NCBI RefSeq assembly: GCF_035222275.1
Contig: NW_026946359.1
Location: 186,001-250,000 of the forward strand
DNA from: Podospora bellae-mahoneyi
Lineage: Eukaryota > Ascomycota > Sordariomycetes > Sordariales > Podosporaceae
Length of the DNA stretch: 64,000 nt
Direction: 5' to 3'
In this document: positions 20,730 to 31,781 of the stretch, one piece after another
Position numbering within the stretch: position 1 is the first letter of the stretch
How the letters are laid out: every line of letters begins with the position of its first letter
Translations under genes and position numbers: made by a program
The notes under the pieces: model-generated
Told to the model about the DNA's origin: nothing
What the model saw: the letters and a program-made list of their open reading frames with translations, nothing else
The model's database searches: none

Positions 20730-21576
20730 ATGGCGGACCAACAACAAGTTATTCTCTTTGACCTTCCCAGCCAGCCCCCTTGCAAGGCTTGGTCATTGAA
20801 CCCCTGGAAGAGTGAGTCTTGACCCTCAAGATGAAGTTTGACCTATCGTTGACATTATCATTCTAGCCCGTCTCCTCCTCAACTTCAAGAACATCCCCTA
20901 CAAGACAGAATGGCTCGAGTATCCCGACATCGCTCCCCGTCTCTCCCCTCAGTGCGTCCTTTCCTCCGCTGCAACATTGCCCTTTTCCTTTACTAACACC
21001 GGGCTTAGCCTGCCGCCTAACGAGGAAGGATCAGCCTACACCATCCCCACCGTCATCCTCCCCACGGGCAAATACGTGACCGACAGCAAGGTCATTGCTG
21101 AGAAGCTCCAGGCCCTCTACCCCACCCCGCACATCGACCTCGCCTCTCCTTACCAAACCAAGATGGAAGAACTCATGCCGCAGCTTATGAAGAGCTTCAG
21201 GGCAGTCTACCTGCCGCTCATTCCCAAAAGCTTGTTGAATGAGAAGAGCCGGCCGTATTGGTATGACACGCGAGGCAAGCTGTTGGGAATGGAGGTGGAT
21301 GATTTTGGCAGGGAGAATGGCGGGGAGAAGACATGGGCGAAGGTTGAGCCAGTTGTGAAGGCGGTCACGGCGTTGATGAAAGAGAATCCAAATGGGCCGT
21401 TCTTTGAGGGGAAACAGGTGGTGTATGCGGATCTTGTGTGGGGGGCATTTCTGATTTTCTTGAAGAGGATGGATCAGGGGGTGTTTGACGAGATGCTGAA
21501 GAGGAGTGGTGATAAGGCGGTGCACGAGGCGCTCTTGAAGGGATTGGAGAAGTGGACTGATAGGGATGACCATTGA
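20730..21576 (+). CDS. Glutathione S-transferase-like protein, 244 aa
   Basis: Three exons: 20730-20811, 20867-20951 and 21009-21576. Introns of 55 and 57 bp have GTGAGT/TAG and GTGCGT/TAG ends, the second with an ACTAAC branch site. The N-terminal half is a thioredoxin-fold GST_N domain (VILFDLPSQPPCKAWSLNPWK, TRLLLNFKNIPYKTEWLEYPDI, TIPTVILPTGKYVTDSKVIAEKL, with the Pro of the cis-proline loop in YTIPTV). The C-terminal half is the all-helical GST_C domain with the conserved capping region (GPFFEGKQVVYADLVWGAFLIFLKRM). The sequence resembles fungal GstA/UstS-like transferases, used in detoxification or in secondary-metabolite tailoring. No cluster partners are visible, so a detoxification role is more likely. 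Gene appears intact. Confidence 0.9.
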
Positions 21577-23153
21577 GGGCGAGGTTGAAGATGAAAATGT
21601 ATTGAGAGCTAGTGTCTGCTCAATATCAAAGTCTTCCTTCCAAAATAGCCCCTCTTTTCAAAGATGATTTCGCAACGATGCCTTAATGCAATATATAGTG
21701 AAGCAGTCCATAGATCGCTTGTCAAGAGAGACAGATCAACCTTCGGCAATTTGGCTTCCCCAAAGGCTTTTCGTCACTGCTTTCTCGCCTTCCTCGGCCC
21801 ATAGTGATTGAGCTTTATTTCTGTGGAGAGGTGGAGCTGGTCTGGGCCCTGCCGAGCTCACCAGAGCTCGATTACTCTCAGATATTAGATAGTCTCAGAG
21901 CCCTAAAAAAGACAGTTAAATTAACACCGGTTATAATCAGGTAGGCTTTATTTTAACTATTTGGTAGTGGAAAAGATAATGTAGTGGTTATAAGTAGCAA
22001 GAAAAGCTTGCACTTTCACAGCACCTTTTCCATTACCTAGTAGGCCTACCTGGATACATGTGACGAACCCTATCCAGAACCTCTGAAAAGAATACTAGTC
22101 GAAGGCGCTTCTGAACAATCATGGTTTGGTACAGCTAAACAGTGTACAACAATGGCTTATCTCAATCACAAAAGTCAAGATACCAACGAATGTGACTTGT
22201 AATTGCATGCTGCGGAACTGTCTATCTACACCGGCCAGTTCCTCCGTATATATATCCCAGTGGATCACCTGAATCACCATGCCAAGCGTGATCCTGGATC
22301 ATTTCTCCCAGCGTAGGCTCACCATGGATCACTCCCGTTACCTTAGGATCACTTGGATCACCACGCTCCTGGCGCTCCCAGGCGCTCCACTTCCTATTGG
22401 TTCCCGTAGCAATTGGCGGGCACCTCCCGTGCTCCACATACTGTTCAACCTGCCTGTTGCCTTAACTGTGACACCAACACAGAGTAGCACATCCCTACAC
22501 ATCCCTACACAGGCCAAAGCCGGTGCTGAACCGGCCCAGCACCGGTCCACTCACGAAGAAGGTAATTCTCAAAGTCGACATTCGGAACAGGAACTAGTAT
22601 GAAACCCTTCAGAAGACTAACAAATGTCCAACTTCCGCTCACAAAAAGAACCCCCATGTCTGCCAATCATGCATTTCTTTCCGTGGACTTCTCACTCCTT
22701 CTATCCCATCACCGTCACCAAACCACTCAGTCAAAGATATGTCCAAGTGCGGTCTCGCATCCAGGGTGTTCCGGGGATCCGGACCCACAACAAGAGTACT
22801 TGGAATCTCCTTCCTCAATCTCCGGATCGCTGTGAGCAGAGCAGCGAACAAAGCGACTGGTTGCGAACATACCTGTTGTTGAAAAGGCAAGTTAGTATTT
22901 CGTGGTTGAAGAAAGGTGGAAACAGATATGTGCGTTTGTTGTGGAGGTCGCGAAGGTATGAGCTGTGAGCCTATGAAGCAAGCAAACGCCAGACCATCAG
23001 ATGTGGCGCAATGAGTCTATATATGATATAGTATTCACTCTGGAGAACTGATGGAACTAGGAAGCCTTCTCATCTTCCATCAACCTTCTACCACGGCCTA
23101 TCCCACTGTGTCGCCATACATCTCCCGTCCCCACATTATCTGACTCTCCAAAC
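21577..23153. other. Intergenic region with a foldback element and GATCA-rich block
   Basis: AT-rich from ~21880 to 22130 with an inverted repeat at 21938-22052. A block at 22258-22370 holds several TGGATCA/GGATCAC elements. A duplicated CACATCCCTA sits near 22489-22512. I see no coding frame of quality. I could not match ends or a target-site duplication for a larger transposon here. Confidence 0.4.
21938..22052. mobile_element. Foldback/MITE-like element, 115 bp
   Basis: The left end CAGGTAGGC (21938-21946) is matched exactly by GCCTACCTG at the right end (22044-22052). Just inside, GGTAGTGGAAAAG on the left pairs with CCTTTTCCATTACC on the right. The interior is AT-rich. No clear target-site duplication, so the class is uncertain. 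Confidence 0.45.
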
Positions 23154-24144
23154 TCATCTCCACATACCAGAGTGCCACACACAGGTGTTCTCATCGGTCG
23201 TTCTCTCCCCTTGGCTGTCAAAGGTCTTCATGCACCGCTGGCACTGGACCTGCTTCACTTCCAGGTTCATCTGGAAGTACTTGGTGGGGGTGTCAGGGAC
23301 GGCGGCAGCGCGCTTCTGGGCCTCGAGTGTCGCGGCTCCATCATCCAGACTATGGGTGAGAAGGTCCTTCCTCTCCTTGAGTTCGATTCTCGCGCGCTTC
23401 AACCCACGTCTGTCGAGAAGCTGGAGCTTGCGCTTGGTTTGAGGGTTGATTGAAGCCAGAGGGGTAACCTTGGGCTGAGCGGTGATGGGGAAAAGAACGC
23501 CCGGTTTGGGAACAGGAGAGGAGGGTTCTGTGGTGGAAAAGAATTTTCACATCAAGATCAGCTCAGAAGAAGAGGATTGGAGGAAACAAACTGCTGCTGG
23601 GGATCTTCGGGGAAGAGCCGGCACCTCTGGTCTTCTTCAGAGCCTTGGCACGACGTGATGAGGGGGTGATGGTATCAGCGACGAGGCTATCAACATCCGT
23701 CCCGTCGAATGGAAAAGTGGCTTCTTGGTCGGAATTGATGTGGTCGTCAGCCTCATTGGCCTTGGTGTGGACAGCCTTGTTGGTGGTAGGCTCCACGGCA
23801 GCGACAGCCTCGTTGACCGTATCGATCTGAGGGATCACATCGATCTCTTGGTCATGATTGCTTGAGGAGGAGGACGTCCAAGGAATGGTCTCCTTGTCGA
23901 GCGAGGGACGCGGGGTGTCACCGGGGGCGTACACCCAGTTGGGAGGGTGGTAGACGGGGGTGGGTTTGCTACGACTACCACAGCTGATTGGGCCTGTGGC
24001 ATAGTAGTAGTGGTTGTACTTCTCCGCCTTTTCCTTCGCAGCGAGATTGGCGACGGGCTTCTTGTAAGTGAGGTCTTCCTTGTCACGGGGGTAGCGGGTC
24101 GAACCCCCGGATTCAATTTCGGCGAGGAGGTCGCTGGCCCCCAT
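23154..24144 (-). CDS. Hypothetical protein with C-terminal CxxC...CxxH motif, 308 aa
   Basis: Exon 1 is 24144-23592, the intron 23591-23528 (64 bp, GTTTGT...CCACAG, GCTGAT branch) and exon 2 23527-23154; frame is kept (927 bp). The N-terminal part is polar (MGASDLLAEIESGG, Tyr-rich KYNHYYYATGP) and the centre disordered. A Lys/Arg segment follows (KRKLQLLDRRGLKRARIELKERK). The last 40 residues carry VQCQRCMKTFDSQ...ENTCVWHSGMW. This C-x2-C...C-x2-H spacing, with Glu-Asn before the second Cys and His-x-Gly after, resembles half of a CHORD-like zinc-binding site. Whether it binds zinc is inference. Function unknown. Confidence 0.75.
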
Positions 24145-24790
24145 CTTGAAACTTTGTCGACACAGTATTTACTTGTAATACAAAAGGAGAGACGGTAAAA
24201 CAAACAAGTATTGGATCAAACAAGTCACTCCTTGTGAACGTATGAACAAAGGACCTCAGATGAAGACCTACGGGAAAAAGTCGCAGGAAAAATTGAGAGG
24301 ACTAGAAAGGAAAGAAGGAGAATTCGTGGGTGGTGGGAATCAAGGAAATGTGGGGCTTCAAGGCATCAGACGACGACATGGTTGTGTTTAGCAGGCCGAG
24401 AGGGCCATTCAGTGATTGTATAGTGGCTAGTGGGAGCAAGTAGGCCTGTAAGTCCCTGTAGAACTCAACTGCCAGGCTGTGACCGTGACTGTTTGAATCA
24501 TTGGGGCTGCCCAATCTCCTATAGAAACACAGGTGCAAGCCATCTCCCTGATAGAGGTTCAGTCAACTACATATTTTAAGCACAGATCATCTTTTCATGA
24601 CGGCTTTTCTGAGTACATTTTCTTCATCACACTATGTGTACGTCACAACTTTACACAACCCATGGATATAAGATGACCTTCAGTCGCAATGATAGAGGCC
24701 CGAATGATTACTGGATAAATTTCCCCAAAGACAGACAACTGTGATGTTTATTACATACCAATGAGGTTATTGCCGCTCCAAGCCGAGAAT
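24145..24790. other. Intergenic, no gene seen
   Basis: Upstream region of the 308-aa protein gene and 3' flank of the next minus-strand gene. A 78-codon frame at 24302-24538 has no support. Confidence 0.35.
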
Positions 24791-26413
24791 TTACTGCAAG
24801 CTCCTCCTCACATCCCTCCACCAACTCTGCTCCTTGCTCCAATCACCACCAATACACCTGGCACCCGACCTCATGGGAGGATTGTCAGTCGGTCCCAAAA
24901 TCGAATCCATGTACTCTAACAACTCCTTCAAAGCATCCTTTTCCCTCTCCCCAAACTCATCCACCAACTCCTGCTCCGGTTCCTTCTGACTAACCACCTT
25001 CGACCTCCTCCACTCTTCCCTCCCATCCACATCATGAGCCACGCACGTCTCCGAATAGATAACACTATTAAAGCTATCCATCCTCTCCGCCTTTTCCTCG
25101 TTCACTTCCACCAGCTGCCTCTCCCTCCCCTGTCCCCTCGCCCCATGACCACTCTCAGGATCCATCCTCGCATTCATCTCTGCCATATTCACCTCCTCCG
25201 ACTTCCTCGGCCCCGTCGGCAGAATCTTACTCCACGGCGGCAACGATACCGGCCTCCCTCCCCCAGCAGAAAACCCATTCTCCGCCACCCGAGGACTCAT
25301 ACCATCCTTCCCATTCAAGCTCCTCACCCCACCACAAACCGCACTCGACCGTTTCAACGCCTTCTCTTTCTGCACCCACTCCGAGTCCCTAGACCCCTTC
25401 TTCGGACTCTGACTAGGCAAAACAGCCCTTGCATCCTCCTCGTCGCCATACCCAATAGGCGACTGCACCAGACGCTGCTGATTCGTCACAGGCGGGTATT
25501 TATACTGCGAGAGAAAACTCCCCATCGTCATGGCCGAGTCAGGCGGCGTCTTACCACCCTTGCTCATCACGGCAAGAAAATCGTCGTCTTCAAAAGAGGG
25601 GCCGTTCATGTTCCTCTCTAGTCTCAGCGCCAGAAAGGGGGTTTCTGGCTCGACGACGATAGGGGCATCATTCAAGAAGGGGGCGCCCGGGTTGAGCTTG
25701 TTGCCTGTTCCGTAGGGTGCAGAGGCCAGAAAGGGGGTTTCGGGGATTGGTTCGGCTGGTTTGGTGGATTTGCGACGGTCCCGGCTTTTGCTCCTGCTTC
25801 GGGCTCGCTTGATGACCTGGGAGAGGCGGCGGGTGGTGGAGGAGGAGTTGGGGGGGTAGTTGCTGAGGGGGACAGGGGGGACGGGTGGGAGGTCGGGGAT
25901 GGGGATGGGGACCGGTCTGATGACTGGGCATTGGGCGGAGGATACCCTTTGTGAAGAGGGATCTGTTGCTGGTTTGTGGTAGACTCGTTCGTGTTGGTAG
26001 TGTTGGTAGGGGGGTTGATGAGGTCTTTGGGGTTGTCGCTTTTGGATTGATTGGTCCGACGAGGTTTTCTTCAGCGTGTTTGCCCCTGGGACGGAGATGA
26101 CTTGGAGTTGAAGAAGCAAAGCTTGGTGTGAGGAATTTCTTCGGGGTATGACCAACGGGGGGAGATTGTCGTGGCGCATTTTTTCCTTTTTCTGCGTGGG
26201 CTTTGAAGTCGCATCGGAAAGGGATGACGATGAATCTCGCGGTTGAAGAGAAAAACGGGGTATGCTGAAGCGTTTGGATGGCATTTCGGTTTGATTTGGT
26301 CCTGGTGTTCGTGGAACCCGTAAGGAAAGCGGAACTTCAAATTGGGCCCAGTATTCCCCACTAAGTGGCAGGGTCGTTTTGTGAGTGTTTATTGTTTCGG
26401 TTGTTGTTGCCAT
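24791..26413 (-). CDS. Disordered hypothetical protein, 540 aa
   Basis: The first true ATG in the long minus-strand frame is at 26413 (MATTTETINTHK); upstream frame extends but begins at a GTG. The product is rich in Pro, Ser, Arg and Gln, with basic Arg-Ser-Lys repeats (KRARSRSKSRDRRKS), Pro clusters (PVPIPIPDLPPVPPVPL) and two copies of an (E)TPFLA element (IPETPFLASAPYG and EPETPFLALRLER). A more helical C-terminus (EFGEREKDALKELLEYMDSIL) is followed by a Trp-rich end (DWSKEQSWWRDVRRSL). No enzyme domain or membrane segment. The pattern suits a fungus-specific regulatory or scaffold protein; I do not recognise it. Confidence 0.7.
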   Translation of the reverse strand: MATTTETINTHKTTLPLSGEYWAQFEVPLSLRVPRTPGPNQTEMPSKRFSIPRFSLQPRDSSSSLSDATSKPTQKKEKMRHDNLPPLVIPRRNSSHQALLLQLQVISVPGANTLKKTSSDQSIQKRQPQRPHQPPYQHYQHERVYHKPATDPSSQRVSSAQCPVIRPVPIPIPDLPPVPPVPLSNYPPNSSSTTRRLSQVIKRARSRSKSRDRRKSTKPAEPIPETPFLASAPYGTGNKLNPGAPFLNDAPIVVEPETPFLALRLERNMNGPSFEDDDFLAVMSKGGKTPPDSAMTMGSFLSQYKYPPVTNQQRLVQSPIGYGDEEDARAVLPSQSPKKGSRDSEWVQKEKALKRSSAVCGGVRSLNGKDGMSPRVAENGFSAGGGRPVSLPPWSKILPTGPRKSEEVNMAEMNARMDPESGHGARGQGRERQLVEVNEEKAERMDSFNSVIYSETCVAHDVDGREEWRRSKVVSQKEPEQELVDEFGEREKDALKELLEYMDSILGPTDNPPMRSGARCIGGDWSKEQSWWRDVRRSLQ

Positions 26414-27848
26414 TGTGGTGATGTATTCAGGGGTATTTTGGTTCTGCACTGATGCGTCCAAGACTTGGTAGCAATGGACCACCGGCGAAGCGGCAGAAGG
26501 AAGTAAAAAGGGGGGCGGTAGCGTTGATATAACCTTTCACCCGTCCTTTTCAAATCACTCACCAAACGGGGGCTTAGACAAAATCACCCGACAAACGTTG
26601 CCCCGACTGATGTGAATATAGACGGCTTGGTTTTAGTAGGTGGAACGGCTGAGGTAGAAACCGATCAAGAGCCGACAGAGTGGGAAGCGCCACTTTTACA
26701 TCCTCATCTTGTAATGAGTGTGCGGAGAATTGGTGTGGCTCGGTCCCTTACGATCCTCACTTGACAAAGAACGGAGCCGGGAATATCTTGCGCGCATTAG
26801 TCGTGGCGGGCTCTGAGAGGGCCGGGGCACAAGGCCAAAACTAACAAAAAGGCCCATGGGGCTGAAGATCAGCCGCGCCCCCGACCGCAATGGCTAATAC
26901 GCAATGGCAACTCAGGATCCGGGGCAGTGGACGATGACGAGGGAGCCAAATGCACGACGGGAGGTGGGAAATCCGGTTGCTCAGCCTCCTCCGCCGTGGA
27001 GCCAACATGTCAGCACCCAACAACATTTCAACAGATCTTGACAACAATGATATTAAGCTTTGAGTATTTACAATGATTTCTACTTTGCCCTTTACAACTC
27101 ATTTCTCTCACCTCGGCCAGTATTTTCTGAATTGCTCTATGTTTATGGTTGGGCCCAACAGTCTGGTCGAGACTGTTGGACTCAAGTGCATCTTGGTTCT
27201 TTGTTGGTTTGCACAGCCCCCTTTTTGATCGCCAGGCCGCGCCAGCCAAACCTTGCTTCTACCGCCATCAACCCTGACCCGGAAATGTAATATTTTTTCC
27301 AAATGTGAGATCCGAGTAGTACCTGGGTTGTCGGACCGAGAACCAATGACTTTCTTGCTGTTTCTTGAGTGTCTGTGGGAACTTTGAACAGCCAGTTCTG
27401 GGTTGGGCACAAGTCACCTTCACACCAGCAGGGAATCGAAAGCACGGTAAAAAGGCCACAAGCAGCCATGGAACAAGTTGTCTTGTTGGACTATATAAGC
27501 AAGGCCAGCCAGTTCTGTTTTTTCCTGGCTTCCACCCAGCTTGTCCTCCCCCAAGCTCCATCTCTGAATTCATGACAAAAGAAAAGCCGGCAGTATGTGC
27601 CAAGTCGCAGGTCTGCTTCAAGCAAGCCAAGATGTAATAAGCAAGAAAAGAAAAAGTAGGGTATCGTATCCAAAAGCCCACCACGCCATGCCATGATGTA
27701 TGCCCGAGAACACCCCGATCCCGCCAAACCAGAATTGTTGTTGTTGTTGTTGTTGTTGAAAAATCACCAACGCCCGTCGCTAAACCAAAATCCATCAAAC
27801 CCATTTTTCCACCATCTTGAAAGTCGTGCAAAAAGACAAAAACACTAG
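26414..27848. other. Intergenic, 1.4 kb, with a trinucleotide repeat
   Basis: No convincing gene. The frames at 27268-27858 (minus) and 27365-27637 (plus) have no domain or conserved look. A (TTG)8 microsatellite is listed separately. Confidence 0.35.
27735..27758. repeat. (TTG)8 microsatellite
   Basis: Eight perfect TTG units about 90 bp beyond the stop of the gene ending at 27849; likely in its 3' untranslated region. Confidence 0.9.
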
Positions 27849-28631
27849 TCACCACCACACATCCCTTGCTCTTTTCTGCCCAGCGTGGCCAACACCAAGT
27901 CCGTTCACCTGTCCGTTATTGGGGCCGTGATTCATCCTGCTGTATCCTCCCTGTCCTCCGGGACCAGTCGGGCTGCCCCTCACACTGCCTCTCGGGCTCG
28001 TCACGGTCGAGCTGGTCTTTCCTCCGCTAGCGGCATACCCGCCATACCCGGCACCCGCGTGAAACCCAGCATTCAACCCCTGAACTGGACCGCCCTGCTG
28101 CCACGGACCACCACTACCAGGTCTGGCTTGCTGCTGGTGTTGCTGAAGATCCTCCAGGAGATTGATCAACTTCGCCTTGTTCCACAGCCTCCTCACATGC
28201 AGCTGCTTCACGTCGTCGTAAGGGTTGGGAGGTACCAACTCAAAGAGGAGCATGCTCTCAGCCCACTTGGTGGCCACTTGCTCGTCCGCGTCGATGAAGC
28301 TGAAGGTCACGGCATCCTCGTCGTCGGGTAACCGGCAGGTGATGAACCAGGTGATGAAGGAGGGGAGGAAGAATGTGACTTCCTTTGTGGTAGGGGAGAA
28401 CTGAGGAGCGCGGTGGTAGCCGCTCAGAGGATTGTTGTGAAGTGTGCGGTATGGGTTGTGGTTGTTGAGCTGTGGGGAGTGGTGTGGGGAAAAGGAGGAT
28501 GCTCGTTGTTGTTGCCGGGCGTCTTCCGCTTTGAGGTAGGAGGCGTAGGCGGCTGCCACGGTTTTGTGAGAGAAGACGAGGCTGACCCGGTCATCTGTGA
28601 CCGAGACGTCGACTGATACTAGATTTGGCAT
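27849..28631 (-). CDS. Hypothetical protein with Gln/Gly-rich tail, 260 aa
   Basis: The first true ATG is at 28631 (MPNLVSVDVSVTDDRVSLVF); the frame extends upstream only from a TTG. The first ~150 residues look folded: alternating strands (NLVSVDVSVTDDRVSLVF), an aromatic core (KEVTFFLPSFITWFITCRLPD, AVTFSFIDADEQVATKWAESMLLFELVP) and a helix (KAKLINLLEDLQQHQQQ). The tail is Gly/Ser/Gln-rich with Arg-Gly patches (SPRGSVRGSPTGPGG) and ends KRARDVWW. It could be an RNA-linked protein given the RG-rich tail, but there is no recognisable RNA-binding domain. Family unknown. Confidence 0.7.
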   Translation of the reverse strand: MPNLVSVDVSVTDDRVSLVFSHKTVAAAYASYLKAEDARQQQRASSFSPHHSPQLNNHNPYRTLHNNPLSGYHRAPQFSPTTKEVTFFLPSFITWFITCRLPDDEDAVTFSFIDADEQVATKWAESMLLFELVPPNPYDDVKQLHVRRLWNKAKLINLLEDLQQHQQQARPGSGGPWQQGGPVQGLNAGFHAGAGYGGYAASGGKTSSTVTSPRGSVRGSPTGPGGQGGYSRMNHGPNNGQVNGLGVGHAGQKRARDVWW

Positions 28632-31600
28632 GTCGTTGATTTTGGTGTGAGTTGTGCCGCCGGTGTTGGTGATATTTGAAGTCGTCAAAATATCGCAAGG
28701 GTGTGTGAGATTGGTGACGTCGGTGTCGTTGTCGTCGTCGATAGTTCGATCGAGGTGCAGCAGCAAAGTTGAATCTTTCTGTTGAAGAGCTCAGCCCAAG
28801 CAGTCTGGATCACGATATTAGTACCATCTCGCCTCTTTCCTCTCCCAAAGCTGAGCGGATGACTCTTTGCCCAACTTGTGCTCTGTTGTGCGATCGTTGC
28901 CACACTGGCCAATCGCGTGGCTCCAGTTGTTCGACCAGACCTTCGCTTTAACCTCAAACACGTCTTCTTGCAGCGAGGGAAAAATGCCCACTTTGCTGGC
29001 ATCTCGACCAGCCAGTAATTCTCCGCGAGAGCTGCCCGCCGAGCACGCTATGCTTCTTTTGTTGCTAGCTTCGAAGCCTGCTGGCAGTTCTGGCACTCCA
29101 TTGATGCCATGAGCCCACCCACCACAACGACAACAGCTCCATTGTCAGTCGTCAATTGCCAGAGTTTCAATCAGGTATTAATGGAACCGTTGGCCCCCTC
29201 TTTCTTATTTTTCTTCTCAAAAGATTTGCTCCGAACCTGATGCACGGCACAAGATGAACCTCCGAGGGGGCTTTGGCGACGGCACGTATCTGGTTCTTGA
29301 CGCTCATTGCTCGCTGGTGGTCAACGAACTGATAAGAGGCCTCAACCCACGACCCAACACGTGGAGAAAACTTACTCTTTATTCTCTTCTCAAAGCCCAA
29401 AGGTTTAGATTTCTAATCCATAGTGTCACAAATCCTCGAAGTCCATGGAAGAATGGTAAGTGTTGAGCTGGCCATTTGGTGAGCCTGAGTGGGGTAGGCG
29501 CCTGAACATGCAGCATCTGGAGCATTGAGACCCGAATATAGTTGCGCGTTGAAGGGACAGAACAACACAGCCAGTCCTCAAGTTGAGAGTTGAGGAGACT
29601 CAAAGAGTAGGCAAAAAACGCCAGCAATGCTGGAGAACTCAACCAATTCTGGGAGTTTGGTTGTTCTGTGCAAGGAACATGCGGGGCGCCGGTGAGGTTA
29701 GGCTCCACCTGTTCATCAAGTTCATCGATAAACGTCAGGAAGCTTGCATTCTGGGCTGTCATCGTTCTTCGTGCCTGAGACAGTCAGATAGTCACGTGAA
29801 CCAAAGATAAGAAGTCAAAGGTTGGTGCTGAGCGGTGGGCTCCAGCGAAGACAAGTCTCACCGGAGCCGGCCGAGTCTCGGTGCCTGGGACTCGGAGTTT
29901 TCAGAAGATAGCGCCGATCTGTTTCGCTCCATGCACCGATCGTCACCGGTTATTTATTTTACACAGTATTGCTCTTCCCGGACACGTGGGGCGAAAAATT
30001 GCTTGTGCAATTTAATTTCGACCTTACTCAGTTACTATCCTTTAACTACCAAGCATATTTTTGTTGCTAAATCTAAAGGTATAGGTTTGTTCTTAAGAAG
30101 CCTTTAAATATTTTGAAATTTCCCCAGATTTTTAAACTTATGATTGGTAGTTATTTTGTCGTTAAGTGTAAAATTATTATTGAGATTTCACACGCTATTT
30201 TTCGCTCCACGTGCCAGACATCCCGGATGTCGATTCCGAAAATACCTCATCACCGGAGAAGGCTCCGACGGTGAAGCGGCGAACTAGTCGGTGAACGTCA
30301 AGCTGAGTCAGCTGTTCCTTGGGCACTCTTCATGACAATCCAACCCAATAAGATTGTACTTCTAAACCCTCTGTCATGAATGGTCCAAATACTTTGCTCA
30401 CGGAGGTGAATCGGGTTCTCTGTGCCAAGGTTTCTTGAGATGTCGTCGGTCACCAAAAGTCATCGTCCTACACATGCTGGCACAGAAATACGGTCCGTAG
30501 TGGTGGGGTCCAAGTGTAGAAGAGATGATACCGAGTCGGCCCAAGATATTTATTCGGACCCATCTGTCCCGGACGATCAAGAACGTACATGATTGTCCTC
30601 CTGACCCTCCATCTCAGCCTATGATCCTGTTCCGCTGTCGCATGAGGAGGGTGGTAAGACGACGCTTCAGCTGCGCGATCTCGGTGTTTCCTGCAGGCAA
30701 TAAATGCAGCGTTGATAGACAGACAAGGCGGCATTTTGACATTTCCGACTGTTTGATGGATGGGTCATGCGACAAGGGAATTCCATCTGATGAAGAAGGA
30801 GGGGCAATCTCTTCTCCAAATCGGAGCAATGCGATGAGGGATATGACATTAGATGCTACCGTGTCGTTGTTAATGTTGTTTTATCTTTCCAAGGTGATAT
30901 TTTGCTTTATCTTTGGCATTCTTATTTTCTTATCAGTTAGGATCCGAGTTGGGCAAGAGCGACGTTGGAAGAAGAGGTTGGGCTTCGCTCTTGGCTTTCC
31001 GTTTCTTCTTCGCTGACGCAAGAATTCAGCTAGGGCGGCAGGCCACTTGGCAGTCTGTGCTGAGGCGTGGGATGCTTCCTGCCCTATCTTTGCTAGCGGC
31101 ATCGGAACCGTGGACCATCAAGGTTCTCACTGCGCGGGGCATTGTTTGATTGACATGACAGATGCAAGTCACTGCTTGACAGCAATTTCTAGATAGGAGG
31201 GATCCCCAGGTTCTCAGGTCTGGAGTGAGATTTGTGAAAACTTCTGGAAGGGGCATCGAACAACATGAGAGTCGAGTGCATTTTGTGGTATTCGTAGCAG
31301 GCGGCGACTTGATGATGGGTGGAGCCGCCGAATCAAGATCTCAGGTTCTTGACGTCTCATCCATCCAAGTTTTGACGTATCAATGCTCGTGAAAAATAAA
31401 CTGGAGGCCAAGGGCAGCCCCCATTATCAGATCTTACAGAATTCTCTGTCATGTCGGGTCAGAGTCTGATATCATGTAGTTCCACAGCTTCTAGACAGGT
31501 TTTCTACCAGAGGCATCCAATTGTGCAGGTTCACACCTCGGTGAAAAGAACGAAAGACATATCGCAAGAAGTGATGTTGAACCATTATATTGTAATATTA

Positions 31601-31781
31601 TTCAAGTATTTGAACTATCTAACTTTCCTGCTGGATAGGAAGCTTGTTCAGCCAATCCTGACAGCCCAGCGTCACTGGCGAGATGTCCTCTGCATCAAAC
31701 TTTGTTAAGGATTACAAGATATAAATGATACATGTCAAAATAGAGTCGGTGGCTATTTGCTAGTATTTACCCCACCTAAAC
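28632..31781. other. Gene-poor region, 3.1 kb, containing a MITE
   Basis: No gene can be supported. AT-rich DNA at 29960-30210 is a miniature inverted-repeat element. The plus-strand frame 30525-31016 (163 codons, with a hydrophobic C-terminal stretch) has no start context, signal peptide or family resemblance and I treat it as chance. The rest shows nothing recognisable. Confidence 0.45.
29983..30213. mobile_element. MITE, 231 bp, ~30-bp terminal inverted repeats
   Basis: The left end reads CACGTGGGGCGAAAAATTGC... and the right end, in reverse complement, CACGTGGAGCGAAAAATAGC...; about 26 of the first 30 positions match. Similarity continues inward (for example AACTACCAA about 70 bp in on both arms), so most of the element is a long imperfect inverted repeat. 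Interior strongly AT-rich, as in RIP-affected fungal DNA. No coding capacity. A flanking target-site duplication is not obvious, so superfamily is open. Confidence 0.7.

Noticed and set aside
22060-22510. Possible solo LTR (starts TGTGACGAACCC, followed by repeated short motifs)
   Set aside because: No matching end, no target duplication and no internal retroelement pieces nearby; not enough to name an element.
30525-31016. 163-aa plus-strand frame with a hydrophobic C-terminal segment
   Set aside because: Overlaps several other frames, lacks a good start context and family resemblance; judged chance.
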